Shown here: in pieces, positions 54,502 through 63,972 of the stretch | Layout: each line of letters opens with the position of its first letter | Position numbering within the stretch: position 1 is the stretch's first letter | The notes under the pieces: model-generated | Database searches by the model: none | Told to the model about the DNA's origin: nothing | What the model saw: the letters and a program-made list of their open reading frames with translations, nothing else | Made by a program: the position numbers and the translations under genes | Origin: Natronogracilivirga saccharolytica | GTDB taxonomy: Bacteria; Bacteroidota; Rhodothermia; Balneolales; Natronogracilivirgulaceae | DNA: 64,000 nucleotides | Reading direction: 5' to 3' | NCBI RefSeq assembly: GCF_017921895.1 | Contig: NZ_JAFIDN010000009.1 | Coordinates: forward strand, 1-64,000

Positions 54502-57500
54502 ATGTCAGGAAAGAATACACCAACCTTCTCTCGAATCGCTTCCAGGCGTTTTACGGGGTTATTTTTTGCGCTGCTTTTTTTAAGCAGCAGTGTCATTGCG
54601 CAAACCGGCCGGATATCAGGCGATGTGACCGTCGCCGGGACAGACGAAACCCTTCCGGGTGTAAACGTCATCATTGACGGACTGCAAATCGGTGCAGCAA
54701 CCAATCTGGACGGATACTATTCCATTGTAAATGTTCCACCCGGAACCTATACGCTTCGTGCCAGTGCCGTCGGCTTTGCCACGGTAGTCATGGAAGACGT
54801 CCGGGTAAACATCGATCAGACCACTATTGTTGACTTCCAGCTTCGTGAGCAGGAGTTTGTCGGGGATGAAGTTGTGCTGATTGCCGAAAGGCCTGTGGTT
54901 GAGCGGGATGTTTCTTCAAGCCGGGCAAATATCAGCTCCGAACAGATCGAAAGTATGCCGGTAACCAACATTCAAAGCGTGGTTAATCTTCAGGCCGGTA
55001 TTCAGGGCGGATCCATCCGCGGTCTTGGGGAAGAGTACAGCCAGTGGACACTGAGCGGGGTAAGTCTGCGTGACGAGCGGGACAACACACCCTACCAGGC
55101 GGTCAGCCTGACATCTATATCCGAAGTACAGGTCCAGACCGGCGGATTTAACGCCGAACATGGAAACGTACAGTCCGGTATAGTAAATATTGTGACCAGG
55201 GAAGGAAGCCGTGACAGATACAATGCGGATGTTATCTTCCGGTATCGCCCGCCGGGCAAGAAAAATTACGGCATTTCCCCGAATGACCCGAATTCGTACT
55301 TCATGCGTCCTTTTCTTGATGATGAGGTCGCCTGGACCGGTACCCAGAATGGTGCCTGGGACCGCTATACACAGCGCCAATATCCAGAGTTTGAAGGATG
55401 GATATCTGTATCCGAAAATAACATGGATCCGGAAAGTCCATACTACGGCCTTTCTCCCGCTGCTGCCCAGCAGGTATTCCTGTGGCAAAAGCGCAAGGAT
55501 TTTGCTATTACCGATCCGGATTACGATTTGGATATTGGTTTTGGAGGCCCCATGCCCATCATAGGTAACTCACTTGGAAATCTTCGTTTCTGGGCATCTC
55601 ACCGCCGAACCCAGGAAATGTATCTGTATGCTCTTTCCAGGGATCGTTATGAAGATCACAGTACGCATATCAAGCTTACTTCTGATTTGCTGCCGGGAAG
55701 GGGTATGAAGCTGAGTATTGAAACCTTGTTTGGAACACAAACCGGTACCAACGATAATAATTCAGGTAATCCGGGTATTTTCCGTGGTGCCAGTGATATT
55801 GCTGCCGCACCCAGTATGCATTCCTATCAGGACGGAGTGGTCTTTTCTTCCGATTATTTTGCACCCACAAGCGTGGATCGGTTTGTCCTTGGTGCCAAAT
55901 TTACCCACTCGATCAGTTCGGATACGTTTTATGAACTGCAGGTCAGCAACTTTCACTCAAGCTATGACACCAATCCTTCGCCTCTCCGGAGTGATGAGAC
56001 ATTGCGGGTCTTTGGCAACGGATATGAAGCCAACGAAGCTCCGTTTGGTTTCATGCCGGAACCGTCCGACGGTATCGGTGACGGTATGCGGATGGGCGTT
56101 GGCATGAGCAACTCCCGCGACAGCAGTGAAGTCAGTTATTTGACGGTCGATTTCGACATTACCAGTCAGCTGAACCGCTACCTGCAGGTGAAGTCAGGCC
56201 TGGAGTTTGTCCGCACACACAGCAAAGTGAACTATGCCCGGTTTGACGAATTCCTTCCAAGCCAGAACACGGTATCGCGTTGGGACAGAAAACCGCTTAG
56301 GGGTGGCGCATATGCCCAAACCCGTCTTGAGTTTGAGGGTATGGTTGCCAATCTTGGTCTGCGCCTTGATTACTCCTATGCCAATACAGATTGGTTTGAA
56401 TTCGATCCTTTCAATCCGGCACTGGGAAGTGGCAATATTGATAATCTGGAGGAATTGCTCCAGACTAGCGACACGGATCATCAATTTTATCTAAGTCCGA
56501 GAATCGGGGTATCGTTTCCAATTACAGTGGAGAGCAAGCTCTATTTTAACTACGGTCACTTCCGTTCCATGCCGACTCCCGAAAACCTGTACATGGTCAG
56601 GGAAAGCATGCTGAATGACCGGGTGGCACGTATCGCTAATCCGAATATGCCGCTTCCGCAAACCGTATCCTATGAGCTGGGGTATGAGCACAACATCTTC
56701 CAGAACTATTTGATACGTGTAGCCGGTTTCTATTCGGATATCTCCAATCATGCCGAACTGGTAAGTTATCTTAGCTCCGACCGCCAGGTTTCTTATACCA
56801 TCAGTCAGCCCAACCGTTATCGTGATCACCGGGGGATTGAAGCCACACTGGAACGCCGTGGAGGCCGGTTTTTCCGGGGATTTGTAAACTATACCTATAC
56901 GGTAACATCAACAGGACGGTTTGATTTTGCTACTCAGTATGAAAACCCGGCACAACAACGACAATACGAACGGACAACAACCGCCAATGATCAGCTGCGT
57001 CCGGTAGCACGTCCTTATGCAAGATTCAGTCTGGACTTCTTCACACCGGCAGGTTTCGGGCCGGACTGGGGTGTATTAAATCCACTCGAAAACTGGCGGG
57101 TGAACTTTCTGGGTTCCTGGCAGGCCGGCAGGTACTTCACCTGGGCCGGTGGCGGTGCCGCTCCCCGCGGAATTGTGAACAATGTGCAGTGGCGTGACTA
57201 CTACAATCTTAATATGCGTGTAAGCCGCGAATTTGAGGTGACCGGAACCCGCATTCAGTTGTTCATGGATATGAACAACGTATTTAATACACGCCGCATG
57301 TCTCAGTGGGCCAGCTACGGTTATTCGGATGGTGAAGATTACAACCGGTACATGAGATCGCTGCATCTGCCCCGGGAGGTTCTTGACGAGCTCGACTATG
57401 CAGCGGTTCCCGGCAGTGACCGGCCCGGTGACTACCGGGAATCCGGTGTCGAATTTGTGCCTATCGAGCCGATCGTCAATCTTGATAATGTCGAGCGTCC

Positions 57501-57696
57501 GAATGAGCGTGCACTCTATTTTGATACTCGTGATGAGCAGTACTATCAGTACCGGGACGGAGTGTTCATCGAGGCGGATCAGAACCATGTAGATCAGGTT
57601 CTTGATGACAAGGCTTACATCGAAATGCCCAACCATACTTTCTTCACCTTCCTGAACCCGAGAAATGTATTCTGGGGAATCCGGGTACGGTTTTAA
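54502..57696 (+). CDS. TonB-dependent receptor with carboxypeptidase-regulatory domain
   Basis: A 1064-residue outer-membrane receptor. After the signal peptide (LFFALLFLSSSVIAQ) comes a CarboxypepD_reg-like domain (about 35-125; GRISGDVTVAGTDETLPGVN, GYYSIVNVPPGTYTLRAS), a TonB plug (about 130-240; SSEQIESMPVTNIQSVV, GFNAEHGNVQSGIVNIV) and a long beta-barrel ending in an aromatic residue (GIRVRF). It is a relative of SusC-type receptors, though no SusD follows. It starts an operon of five plus-strand genes (spacings 42, 39, 17 and 143 bp) opposite the amidase/GH84 group, so uptake of wall-derived sugars or peptides is the likely job. The plug lacks any unusual insert. Confidence 0.92.
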   Translation: MSGKNTPTFSRIASRRFTGLFFALLFLSSSVIAQTGRISGDVTVAGTDETLPGVNVIIDGLQIGAATNLDGYYSIVNVPPGTYTLRASAVGFATVVMEDVRVNIDQTTIVDFQLREQEFVGDEVVLIAERPVVERDVSSSRANISSEQIESMPVTNIQSVVNLQAGIQGGSIRGLGEEYSQWTLSGVSLRDERDNTPYQAVSLTSISEVQVQTGGFNAEHGNVQSGIVNIVTREGSRDRYNADVIFRYRPPGKKNYGISPNDPNSYFMRPFLDDEVAWTGTQNGAWDRYTQRQYPEFEGWISVSENNMDPESPYYGLSPAAAQQVFLWQKRKDFAITDPDYDLDIGFGGPMPIIGNSLGNLRFWASHRRTQEMYLYALSRDRYEDHSTHIKLTSDLLPGRGMKLSIETLFGTQTGTNDNNSGNPGIFRGASDIAAAPSMHSYQDGVVFSSDYFAPTSVDRFVLGAKFTHSISSDTFYELQVSNFHSSYDTNPSPLRSDETLRVFGNGYEANEAPFGFMPEPSDGIGDGMRMGVGMSNSRDSSEVSYLTVDFDITSQLNRYLQVKSGLEFVRTHSKVNYARFDEFLPSQNTVSRWDRKPLRGGAYAQTRLEFEGMVANLGLRLDYSYANTDWFEFDPFNPALGSGNIDNLEELLQTSDTDHQFYLSPRIGVSFPITVESKLYFNYGHFRSMPTPENLYMVRESMLNDRVARIANPNMPLPQTVSYELGYEHNIFQNYLIRVAGFYSDISNHAELVSYLSSDRQVSYTISQPNRYRDHRGIEATLERRGGRFFRGFVNYTYTVTSTGRFDFATQYENPAQQRQYERTTTANDQLRPVARPYARFSLDFFTPAGFGPDWGVLNPLENWRVNFLGSWQAGRYFTWAGGGAAPRGIVNNVQWRDYYNLNMRVSREFEVTGTRIQLFMDMNNVFNTRRMSQWASYGYSDGEDYNRYMRSLHLPREVLDELDYAAVPGSDRPGDYRESGVEFVPIEPIVNLDNVERPNERALYFDTRDEQYYQYRDGVFIEADQNHVDQVLDDKAYIEMPNHTFFTFLNPRNVFWGIRVRF

Positions 57697-57738
57697 TCCA
57701 AATAGACTTAATCATTATTGTAATCAGAGAACGTATCT

Positions 57739-59862
57739 ATGAGAAATCATTTCATCTCAATATGCAAGACCGCATTATGTGTCTGGGTGGCCTTTTTCTG
57801 GCTGCTCAGCGGTCAGACTTCTGCCCAGGATGCCACCTGGCTGAATGTAGGATCTCTTCATAACTGGTATTCAGAAATCGGCAATGAACGGGAGCACGGG
57901 CTGGTAACCTCTCAGCAATACGGTTTGCGCTGGCCTGCCATTTTTGAATTCCAGGACGCCCAGGCAACCAAAGCCTTTTGGATCGGTTCACGCGGCTTTG
58001 ATGATGGGGTCAATGCACCGTTCGACTACAAGGTAATTCACACAGGACCGAGAGTACTGGGAGCGGATCATTTTTTTCCACAGGAGTTTACCCTCTATTC
58101 CCGCTTTGATGCACCGGAAGTGTTTGTCGATGGTGTTCCTACCTTCTTTGAACAGGTGATACCCGATGAAATCGATCCCGATTTGCCCTCTGACAGAATG
58201 CTGCGGAATACAGTCCGGACTTCCATGGGTGTGACTTTCACCAGGGAAATCCATCAGTTCAGTCAGGAGCACCATGATAACTACCATATCATGGATTATA
58301 CCATAACTAATGAAACAGGCCAGTACAACGATATTCCTGAACAGACACTGGAAGACCTGCTTTTCTACTTTCAATTTCGCTATTCACCGGTCAGAAAGTC
58401 GCGGTACCTCGTGGCAAACCACACCGGATGGGGCCGAAATACCATGAATGACAGGTGGGGTGATGGCCTGCGGGGTCAGGAGCGTGGCGAACCGTTTTCA
58501 GACGGTGGCCCGCCCATGCGCGCCTCCTATGCCTGGCATGGATACGAGCCGGAACGCAGAATTGACTACAACAATATTGGAGCACCGCAAATTGATCCGG
58601 TCACCCAGTTTATGAGCCTTGCTGATACACTGGGGCATCTGCTGGCGCATCATTTTGTCGGTCATGCCACTATCCATGCTGATGCCGGACCGGGTGATCC
58701 CTCCAACGACATGAATCAGCCGTATACGCTTGGCCACATCAACTCTGATGACGATCTGAAGTCTTCAAATGATCCGTTCAATCGCGCAAGAATGCAGCGT
58801 GAGTACAATATCATGAACAGAGGGGTAATGTCACGCCACGCTTATCAGGTGCATAGCGCTTCGGAGTTTATTGATTTTGCGGATCAGGAAAGTGATCCGA
58901 GGCTGGGTACGTCCGGAGGCATGTCTGCCATGAAAGCATACGGACCTTATACACTGGCACCCGGAGAGTCGGTGCGCATTGTCTGGGTGGAAGGGGTATC
59001 CGGCTTGAGTGTGGAAATGGCCCGCGAAATAGGAGAAAAGTACAAGGCTTATGTTGAGGACAGGACATCTGATGCCCAGGGGCCAAGGATAGATGGCTCC
59101 ACGGGGATCATTGATGATAGAGCCAAAAACGAGTGGGTAATGACTGGGCGGGATTCCCTTCTGCAGACATTCGAGCGGGCTATTCTGAACTATAACAACG
59201 ACTTTGCCATTCCGCAGCCGCCGGAACCACCGAGTATTTTTCAGGTTAACTCCGGAGGTGATGGAATTTTCCTGGATTGGCAGTATGATGGGGATCAGGG
59301 GCAGCTTGAAGCTTTTGAAATCTACCGTGCACAGCAACGCTATGACAGTACAGCGCACCTGGTTCATGTTGCCGATGCCTCGGAACGATCTTTTGTGGAT
59401 GAAACGGCTATTCGAGGAAGGGATTATTACTACTACATCTCTGCAGTGGGGCCGGATCAAACCGGAGATCCTGCAACGGGTACACCGGCAGGAGCGCTGA
59501 GAAGCAGCAGGTACTACACACAGACGTTTGACCCGGCACGACTTCAGCGTCAGGCTGGTGAAGCCATGTCGCAAATTGCCATCGCACCCAATCCCTATGT
59601 GCGGACTGACGATGACAATCTCCGCTTCACCACACGCGATGAGGTTGCCTTCTTTGATGTTCCCGGCGAAGCTGATATAAGTATATACACGGAGCTTGGA
59701 GAGTTGGTGCAGACCATCGAGCACCGTGACGGCAGCGGAGATGCCAGCTGGGATCTGAGAACAAGATCCAGGCAGCTGGTTGTCAGCGGTATTTACATCG
59801 TTGTATTTGATAATCTGGAAACCGGCGAGCGGACGACCCGCAAGCTCGTAGTGGTCATGTAA
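57739..59862 (+). CDS. Large exported protein, TonB-receptor partner, with T9SS-like end
   Basis: A 707-residue exported protein (signal peptide near residues 8-30). The main body (about 35-480) has no named family I can be sure of, with motifs such as FWIGSRGFDDGVNAPFDYK and GVTFTREIHQFSQEHHDNYH; similar proteins occur directly after receptors of this class in related genomes. An FN3 domain follows (about 490-600; LDWQYDGDQGQLEAFEIYR), then a divergent sorting-like end (IAPNPYVRTDDD ... ISIYTELGELVQTIEH ... TTRKLVVVM). It has His-rich segments (HQFSQEHHDNYH; LAHHFVGHATIHAD), a possible metal site. It could act as the ligand-binding partner of the receptor in place of SusD; this is inference. 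Confidence 0.75.
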   Translation: MRNHFISICKTALCVWVAFFWLLSGQTSAQDATWLNVGSLHNWYSEIGNEREHGLVTSQQYGLRWPAIFEFQDAQATKAFWIGSRGFDDGVNAPFDYKVIHTGPRVLGADHFFPQEFTLYSRFDAPEVFVDGVPTFFEQVIPDEIDPDLPSDRMLRNTVRTSMGVTFTREIHQFSQEHHDNYHIMDYTITNETGQYNDIPEQTLEDLLFYFQFRYSPVRKSRYLVANHTGWGRNTMNDRWGDGLRGQERGEPFSDGGPPMRASYAWHGYEPERRIDYNNIGAPQIDPVTQFMSLADTLGHLLAHHFVGHATIHADAGPGDPSNDMNQPYTLGHINSDDDLKSSNDPFNRARMQREYNIMNRGVMSRHAYQVHSASEFIDFADQESDPRLGTSGGMSAMKAYGPYTLAPGESVRIVWVEGVSGLSVEMAREIGEKYKAYVEDRTSDAQGPRIDGSTGIIDDRAKNEWVMTGRDSLLQTFERAILNYNNDFAIPQPPEPPSIFQVNSGGDGIFLDWQYDGDQGQLEAFEIYRAQQRYDSTAHLVHVADASERSFVDETAIRGRDYYYYISAVGPDQTGDPATGTPAGALRSSRYYTQTFDPARLQRQAGEAMSQIAIAPNPYVRTDDDNLRFTTRDEVAFFDVPGEADISIYTELGELVQTIEHRDGSGDASWDLRTRSRQLVVSGIYIVVFDNLETGERTTRKLVVVM

Positions 59863-59901
59863 CAACACGAAATTCATTTAACAACTCAACAAGGTTTGAT
59901 C

Positions 59902-60924
59902 GTGAAACGAAAGCAATTATTTATATCCTCCGTCCTGCTGCTCCTTTGCTGTCTATTGGTTAGTGATACCATTGCACAGGAGCGTGAAAAGCGTGCTCAG
60001 ACAACCATGAAGTTTCTGAGTGTATCCACCAATGCAAGAGCTTCCGGAATGGGAACGGCCATGACTTCTGTAGAAGCCAATTCGGCCTATTCCATGCTCT
60101 ACAATCCTGCTTCTTTATCACGACTGCCACAAAATGTGGATATGTCGTTCGGTATGGTGAACTGGATTGACGGCATCGACTATAACATGGGTGCGGTTGC
60201 TTACCGGCCGGGCGACGGTCGCTATGGGGTATTCGGACTCAACTTCGTCATGGTGGATTATGGTGATATCGATGAGACGATTGTAGGTCCTGGTGAAAAG
60301 GGGTACTACAGGCTGGGAACCTTCCGGCCGCATGCCTATACAGTAGGCTTCAGTTACTCACGGGCGCTGACCGGCCGGTTTTCCGTTGGCGGTAATCTTA
60401 AGTACATCGCCATGGATCTGGGATCTGCGACCCGCTCACTTACCTCGGGGGGCGGTCTGGTTCGTGACGATTTCAGAGAAGAAACTATCGGCTTTGATTT
60501 CGGTGTGCTCTATCTGACCGGGTTTGAAAGCCTGAAGCTGGGGATGTCTGTCCGCAACTTTTCCAGTGATGTTTCTTTCAATGAAACCGACAGCGAGCTG
60601 CCCTTAACCTTTCGGATCGGTGTTTCCATGGATGTCATGGACCTGTTTGATGTCGACAGAGATATGCACTCATTTCTCGTCAGCATTGATGCCAACCGGC
60701 CAAGGGACTTCGATGAACAACTTATCCTGGGAGGGGAATACACCTTCTTGCAGCGGGTAGCCGTTCGTGCCGGATACGGATATCCGACAGACACCCAGCA
60801 AATTTCAGCGGGATTTGGAATCCGGCAGCCAATCGGATCCATTAATCTTGCTATCGATTACTCCTACACAAACTTTGACGTGTTCAGCAACGTAAACACC
60901 TTTTCCGTTCAATTCGGATTCTAA
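59902..60924 (+). CDS. PorV/PorQ-family outer-membrane protein
   Basis: A 340-residue beta-barrel of the PorV/PorQ (UPF0164) family. PorV shuttles T9SS cargo to the attachment complex. Seen: the signal peptide (LFISSVLLLLCCLLVSDTIAQ), the family start TTMKFLSVSTNARASGMGTAMT, SAYSMLYNPASLSRL, and the aromatic end SVQFGF. The GTG at 59902 is chosen as start: AAGG lies seven bases upstream, while the in-frame TTG at 59896 would overlap that site. It lies third in the plus-strand group, next to several T9SS cargo genes, so it may serve the local cargo rather than being the general PorV. Confidence 0.88.
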   Translation: MKRKQLFISSVLLLLCCLLVSDTIAQEREKRAQTTMKFLSVSTNARASGMGTAMTSVEANSAYSMLYNPASLSRLPQNVDMSFGMVNWIDGIDYNMGAVAYRPGDGRYGVFGLNFVMVDYGDIDETIVGPGEKGYYRLGTFRPHAYTVGFSYSRALTGRFSVGGNLKYIAMDLGSATRSLTSGGGLVRDDFREETIGFDFGVLYLTGFESLKLGMSVRNFSSDVSFNETDSELPLTFRIGVSMDVMDLFDVDRDMHSFLVSIDANRPRDFDEQLILGGEYTFLQRVAVRAGYGYPTDTQQISAGFGIRQPIGSINLAIDYSYTNFDVFSNVNTFSVQFGF

Positions 60925-60941
60925 AATATTGGATCAAACGA

Positions 60942-62234
60942 ATGTTTATTAATAGAAATACCATAAATCAAATCTGCCTGTTGGCAGGTGCTTTTCTGAT
61001 GACAGCTACCCTGCAAGCCTGCACTGAAGACAGCAATGTTATTTTTGATCCGGAATGGCAGGGGGATCCCGACCCGGTCATATCAGAAACATTTCCCGAA
61101 AATACGGCCTATGCCGGAATCGGATCTATCACTCCGGACGGCCTGGAACCCGTAGTGATTATGGGTGAAGATTTCGGTGCCAATCCGGATGACGTCATCG
61201 TCTATTTCGGTACCAGCAGGGCAACCATCCTGGAATTACAAAGCGACAGAATACTTGTAACTCCTCCCGATGATCCCGGTAATGAACGGCGGATCAGGGT
61301 TGTCAGGATTGGATCCGAACAATACTCGGAAACAGATTATAGTCTCAGATCTGTATTTACCGCATTTCCGGGATTTGAAAGTGCCGACGAGCCACGAAGT
61401 ATTACGACCGATTTCAATGGAGAACTCATAGCGGTAAACATCCTGAGTGATCGTTTTGACGGAATGTTGCGCATGGATCGGGATGGAGAGCGCGAAAACC
61501 TTGTTGATGGCGAAGACTGGACCTATTACAAGGTTCAGCATGGCCCCGACGGAGCTCTTTACAGTGTACGTGGAGCAACGGTTCCCATTATTTACAAAGC
61601 AGAGCCAGGGCAAACTGTACCGGAGATCTTTCTTGGGCCTCAACCTGATTTGGGAGGCAACCGTACACGAATGCAGGATTTGGAGTTTGACCAGAATGGT
61701 TTCATGTGGAGTGGCGGACGAAATGGCGACGGTCCCAATGCCGATCTTGTTCGAATTGACCTGGATTCCTATGACCCCGATGATATACCTGCCAGCGTAG
61801 AGCGCTTCCGGTTTGAAGGTGACATCAATGCAATCAGGGTGCACGACGGCTATCTTTATGCAGCTGCTATACGCGAAACGGATGACGTTGAATCTTCAAA
61901 CATTTACCGCTTTGAAATTTTGGCTGATAATACGCTCGGAAACGAAGAATTGTATCTACAACTCCCGGGCCCGGAATATCTGATCAGAGACATGGTATTC
62001 ACCGTTGATGGTGACATGGTGCTTGCCACTGATACCGAAGAATCTGTCCTGGTTTACAGGAACAATCAGCTTGAAGAGCTGTATCCGGGAATTGTGCCGG
62101 CTGGTGCCAGAGATTTTGCCGTCTCTTCGATTGATCCGACCCAACTGCTCGTCAATATCGTGAGCTCAGAGATGACAGAAATAATTATCCTCGAAATGGA
62201 GCAGGAAATGGCGCAGATTTATGGTACCTTTTGA
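60942..62234 (+). CDS. IPT/TIG-domain lipoprotein with propeller-like body
   Basis: A 430-residue lipoprotein (lipobox TLQAC, Cys27). An IPT/TIG Ig-like domain (about 45-130; SITPDGLEPVVIMGEDFGANPDDVIVYFG) is followed by an NHL/SMP-30-like propeller region (about 140-430; HGPDGALYSVRG, MQDLEFDQNGFMWSGG, INAIRVHDGYLYAAAIRE). IPT/TIG lipoproteins are the usual SusE/SusF-like surface glycan-binding members of receptor operons, and this gene lies in such a place, 17 bp after the PorV-like gene. It would hold substrate on the cell surface near the receptor. The ligand is not known. Confidence 0.86.
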   Translation: MFINRNTINQICLLAGAFLMTATLQACTEDSNVIFDPEWQGDPDPVISETFPENTAYAGIGSITPDGLEPVVIMGEDFGANPDDVIVYFGTSRATILELQSDRILVTPPDDPGNERRIRVVRIGSEQYSETDYSLRSVFTAFPGFESADEPRSITTDFNGELIAVNILSDRFDGMLRMDRDGERENLVDGEDWTYYKVQHGPDGALYSVRGATVPIIYKAEPGQTVPEIFLGPQPDLGGNRTRMQDLEFDQNGFMWSGGRNGDGPNADLVRIDLDSYDPDDIPASVERFRFEGDINAIRVHDGYLYAAAIRETDDVESSNIYRFEILADNTLGNEELYLQLPGPEYLIRDMVFTVDGDMVLATDTEESVLVYRNNQLEELYPGIVPAGARDFAVSSIDPTQLLVNIVSSEMTEIIILEMEQEMAQIYGTF

Positions 62235-62241
62235 TATTTTT

Positions 62242-62253
62242 TTACATATGTAA
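62242..62253. promoter_or_regulatory. Perfect 12-bp palindrome TTACATATGTAA
   Basis: It lies 8 bp past the lipoprotein stop and 125 bp before the next start. It could be an operator for the last gene of the group. Confidence 0.4.
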
Positions 62254-62377
62254 TGTTTGTTGTTGCCAAGTTTGAATAATCAGTATATTATCAGAATATA
62301 TATTGCCTGCGAAGCAATAGTTGAGTGTTGGCATTAAGCCTGCAAATAACATCACAAACAAATAACAGGAGACAACT

Positions 62378-63751
62378 ATGAAAAAGGTGTTACAAATACT
62401 GGCAATTGCTATGCTTTTGCCAGTGTACGCAATAGCTCAGAGTTCCGACTGGGAGTTTCAAACGGTAATCCCGCCTGATACTTCCATCGACAACTCACAC
62501 GGAGCGGCATTTGATGCTGCCGGAAATCTCTGGACAGCTCCGTATTACTCAAGTGCAACCGATGACGGGCCAAGAAACTTCGTTTACTGCTACGATACGG
62601 AAGGCCAGCCTTGCGAGGACGTACCTTACGTTCACAGTGTAGCTGCCGGAGATTCAACTTTCTACTTTGCCCCCATAACCGGTCTGGCTGCTGATGAGAA
62701 CGGTGATATCGTGATTTCTTCACACCGGTACCGCAATGCTGCCGGTGACTGGGTAGGTGAAGTAAGTGCCTATATCCTCAAAATTGATCATACCAATGGT
62801 GAACTGCTTGACTACTATGAAGTCACCAGTGGCCAGGCACAACATATTGCAATCGATGGACAAGGGTATCTTTTCCATTCTGCTGTTTTCCCCGGCCATC
62901 CTATTGGAATACTTGATCCTGATATGAATGAGCTTGCTGTAGTAACCGACAACAGATCAGGCTTTGCCAGAAATATTGTCGTTAACCGGGAGGGTACCCG
63001 CGTGTATCAACCCACCGATTTTTCCACTGAATTTGTTGACGGTGACGATACCACTACGGTCAGCGGAAGAGTCGAAGTGTATGAAGGTGACGTTTTCAGC
63101 GGGTATGCACTCATTGATACCATGAGATTCATCGGTATGGATCCCGGTGCAAGTGCTGTCTGTCCGCAGACTGGCGTTGTTTATTTTGCTGCTTCCGGTA
63201 CCGGAGGAGCGCCTTTGACGGATCCCGACAGATGGGACGCACTGACCGTTTATGGGTTTGCACCGGACGATCAGGGTGAATACCAGGTAGTTGATGAGGT
63301 AATGTGGCATTTTGGAGATGCAGATCCCTACAATCCGGTTTACAGAACAATGGCTATATCATCTGACGGATTTGGAATGGTATTGGGTGCTTTTGACCGG
63401 GGTGGTCTTCCCGGAATCCAGTACTTTGAACGGGATGAACTGCTTGTGATTGACACCAGTGTGGACGAAGTCCTTTCTGAAGTACCTGCTGGTTATGACC
63501 TTGGACAAAACTATCCGAATCCGTTCAACCCTGCAACTCAAATCAATTTTGAGATCGGGCAGTCCGGAATGGTTACTCTAAAAGTATATGATGTGCTTGG
63601 CCGTGAAGTTGCAACACTTGTAAATGACAACCTGCAGGCCGGAAGCCATACTGCTTCTTTTGATGCAACCAGTCTTTCCTCGGGTACCTATATATATACC
63701 CTTGAAGCCAACGACATCAGAATGTCACGCAAAATGATGCTGGTAAAATAA
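62378..63751 (+). CDS. Secreted propeller-like protein with T9SS tail
   Basis: A 457-residue exported protein: signal peptide (VLQILAIAMLLPVYAIAQ), then a propeller-like region (about 25-370; NSHGAAFDAAGNLWTAPYY, ITGLAADENGDIVIS, QHIAIDGQGYLFHSA) similar in layout to the body of the lipoprotein upstream, and a complete T9SS sorting domain ([10 protein letters not shown] ... LSSGTYIYTLEAND ... MMLVK). It has no clear catalytic residues. AGGAGAC before the ATG at 62378 is a strong ribosome-binding site. It closes the plus-strand group and has its own terminator; the 143-bp gap with a palindrome suggests it may also have its own promoter. Confidence 0.86.
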   Translation: MKKVLQILAIAMLLPVYAIAQSSDWEFQTVIPPDTSIDNSHGAAFDAAGNLWTAPYYSSATDDGPRNFVYCYDTEGQPCEDVPYVHSVAAGDSTFYFAPITGLAADENGDIVISSHRYRNAAGDWVGEVSAYILKIDHTNGELLDYYEVTSGQAQHIAIDGQGYLFHSAVFPGHPIGILDPDMNELAVVTDNRSGFARNIVVNREGTRVYQPTDFSTEFVDGDDTTTVSGRVEVYEGDVFSGYALIDTMRFIGMDPGASAVCPQTGVVYFAASGTGGAPLTDPDRWDALTVYGFAPDDQGEYQVVDEVMWHFGDADPYNPVYRTMAISSDGFGMVLGAFDRGGLPGIQYFERDELLVIDTSVDEVLSEVPAGYDLGQNYPNPFNPATQINFEIGQSGMVTLKVYDVLGREVATLVNDNLQAGSHTASFDATSLSSGTYIYTLEANDIRMSRKMMLVK

Positions 63752-63792
63752 GGTGATTCTGCAAGGTTAGATCAATCCTGGCATCCTGATTT

Positions 63793-63834
63793 AAAGGGGG
63801 ATCCTGTTTTGAAACGGGGTGCCCCTTTTTTTAT
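63793..63834 (+). terminator. Rho-independent terminator after the last T9SS gene
   Basis: AAAGGGG (63793-63799) pairs with CCCCTTT (63822-63828); a T tract runs on from 63826. The loop is about 22 nt and can form a smaller inner stem. Confidence 0.75.
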
Positions 63835-63972
63835 ATTTTTTTATGTCAAGATTTTACTTTTTTTTAAATCAGATTCTCTTATACTGTCAATTGGTAGCCC
63901 TTCCAGATTGCATGACAAAAGCTACAGGGACTTCCTGAAGGGTATCTCATACCTTTCAGAACTAATAATAAA

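Noticed and set aside
58831-59877. A 348-codon antisense frame opposite the 707-residue exported protein
   Set aside because: It lies wholly within a better supported gene, has no domain, and reads as low-complexity shadow sequence.
54502-62234. Canonical SusC/SusD polysaccharide locus
   Set aside because: No protein shows SusD features (lipobox plus RagB/SusD TPR helices); the second gene is a non-lipoprotein with an FN3 domain.
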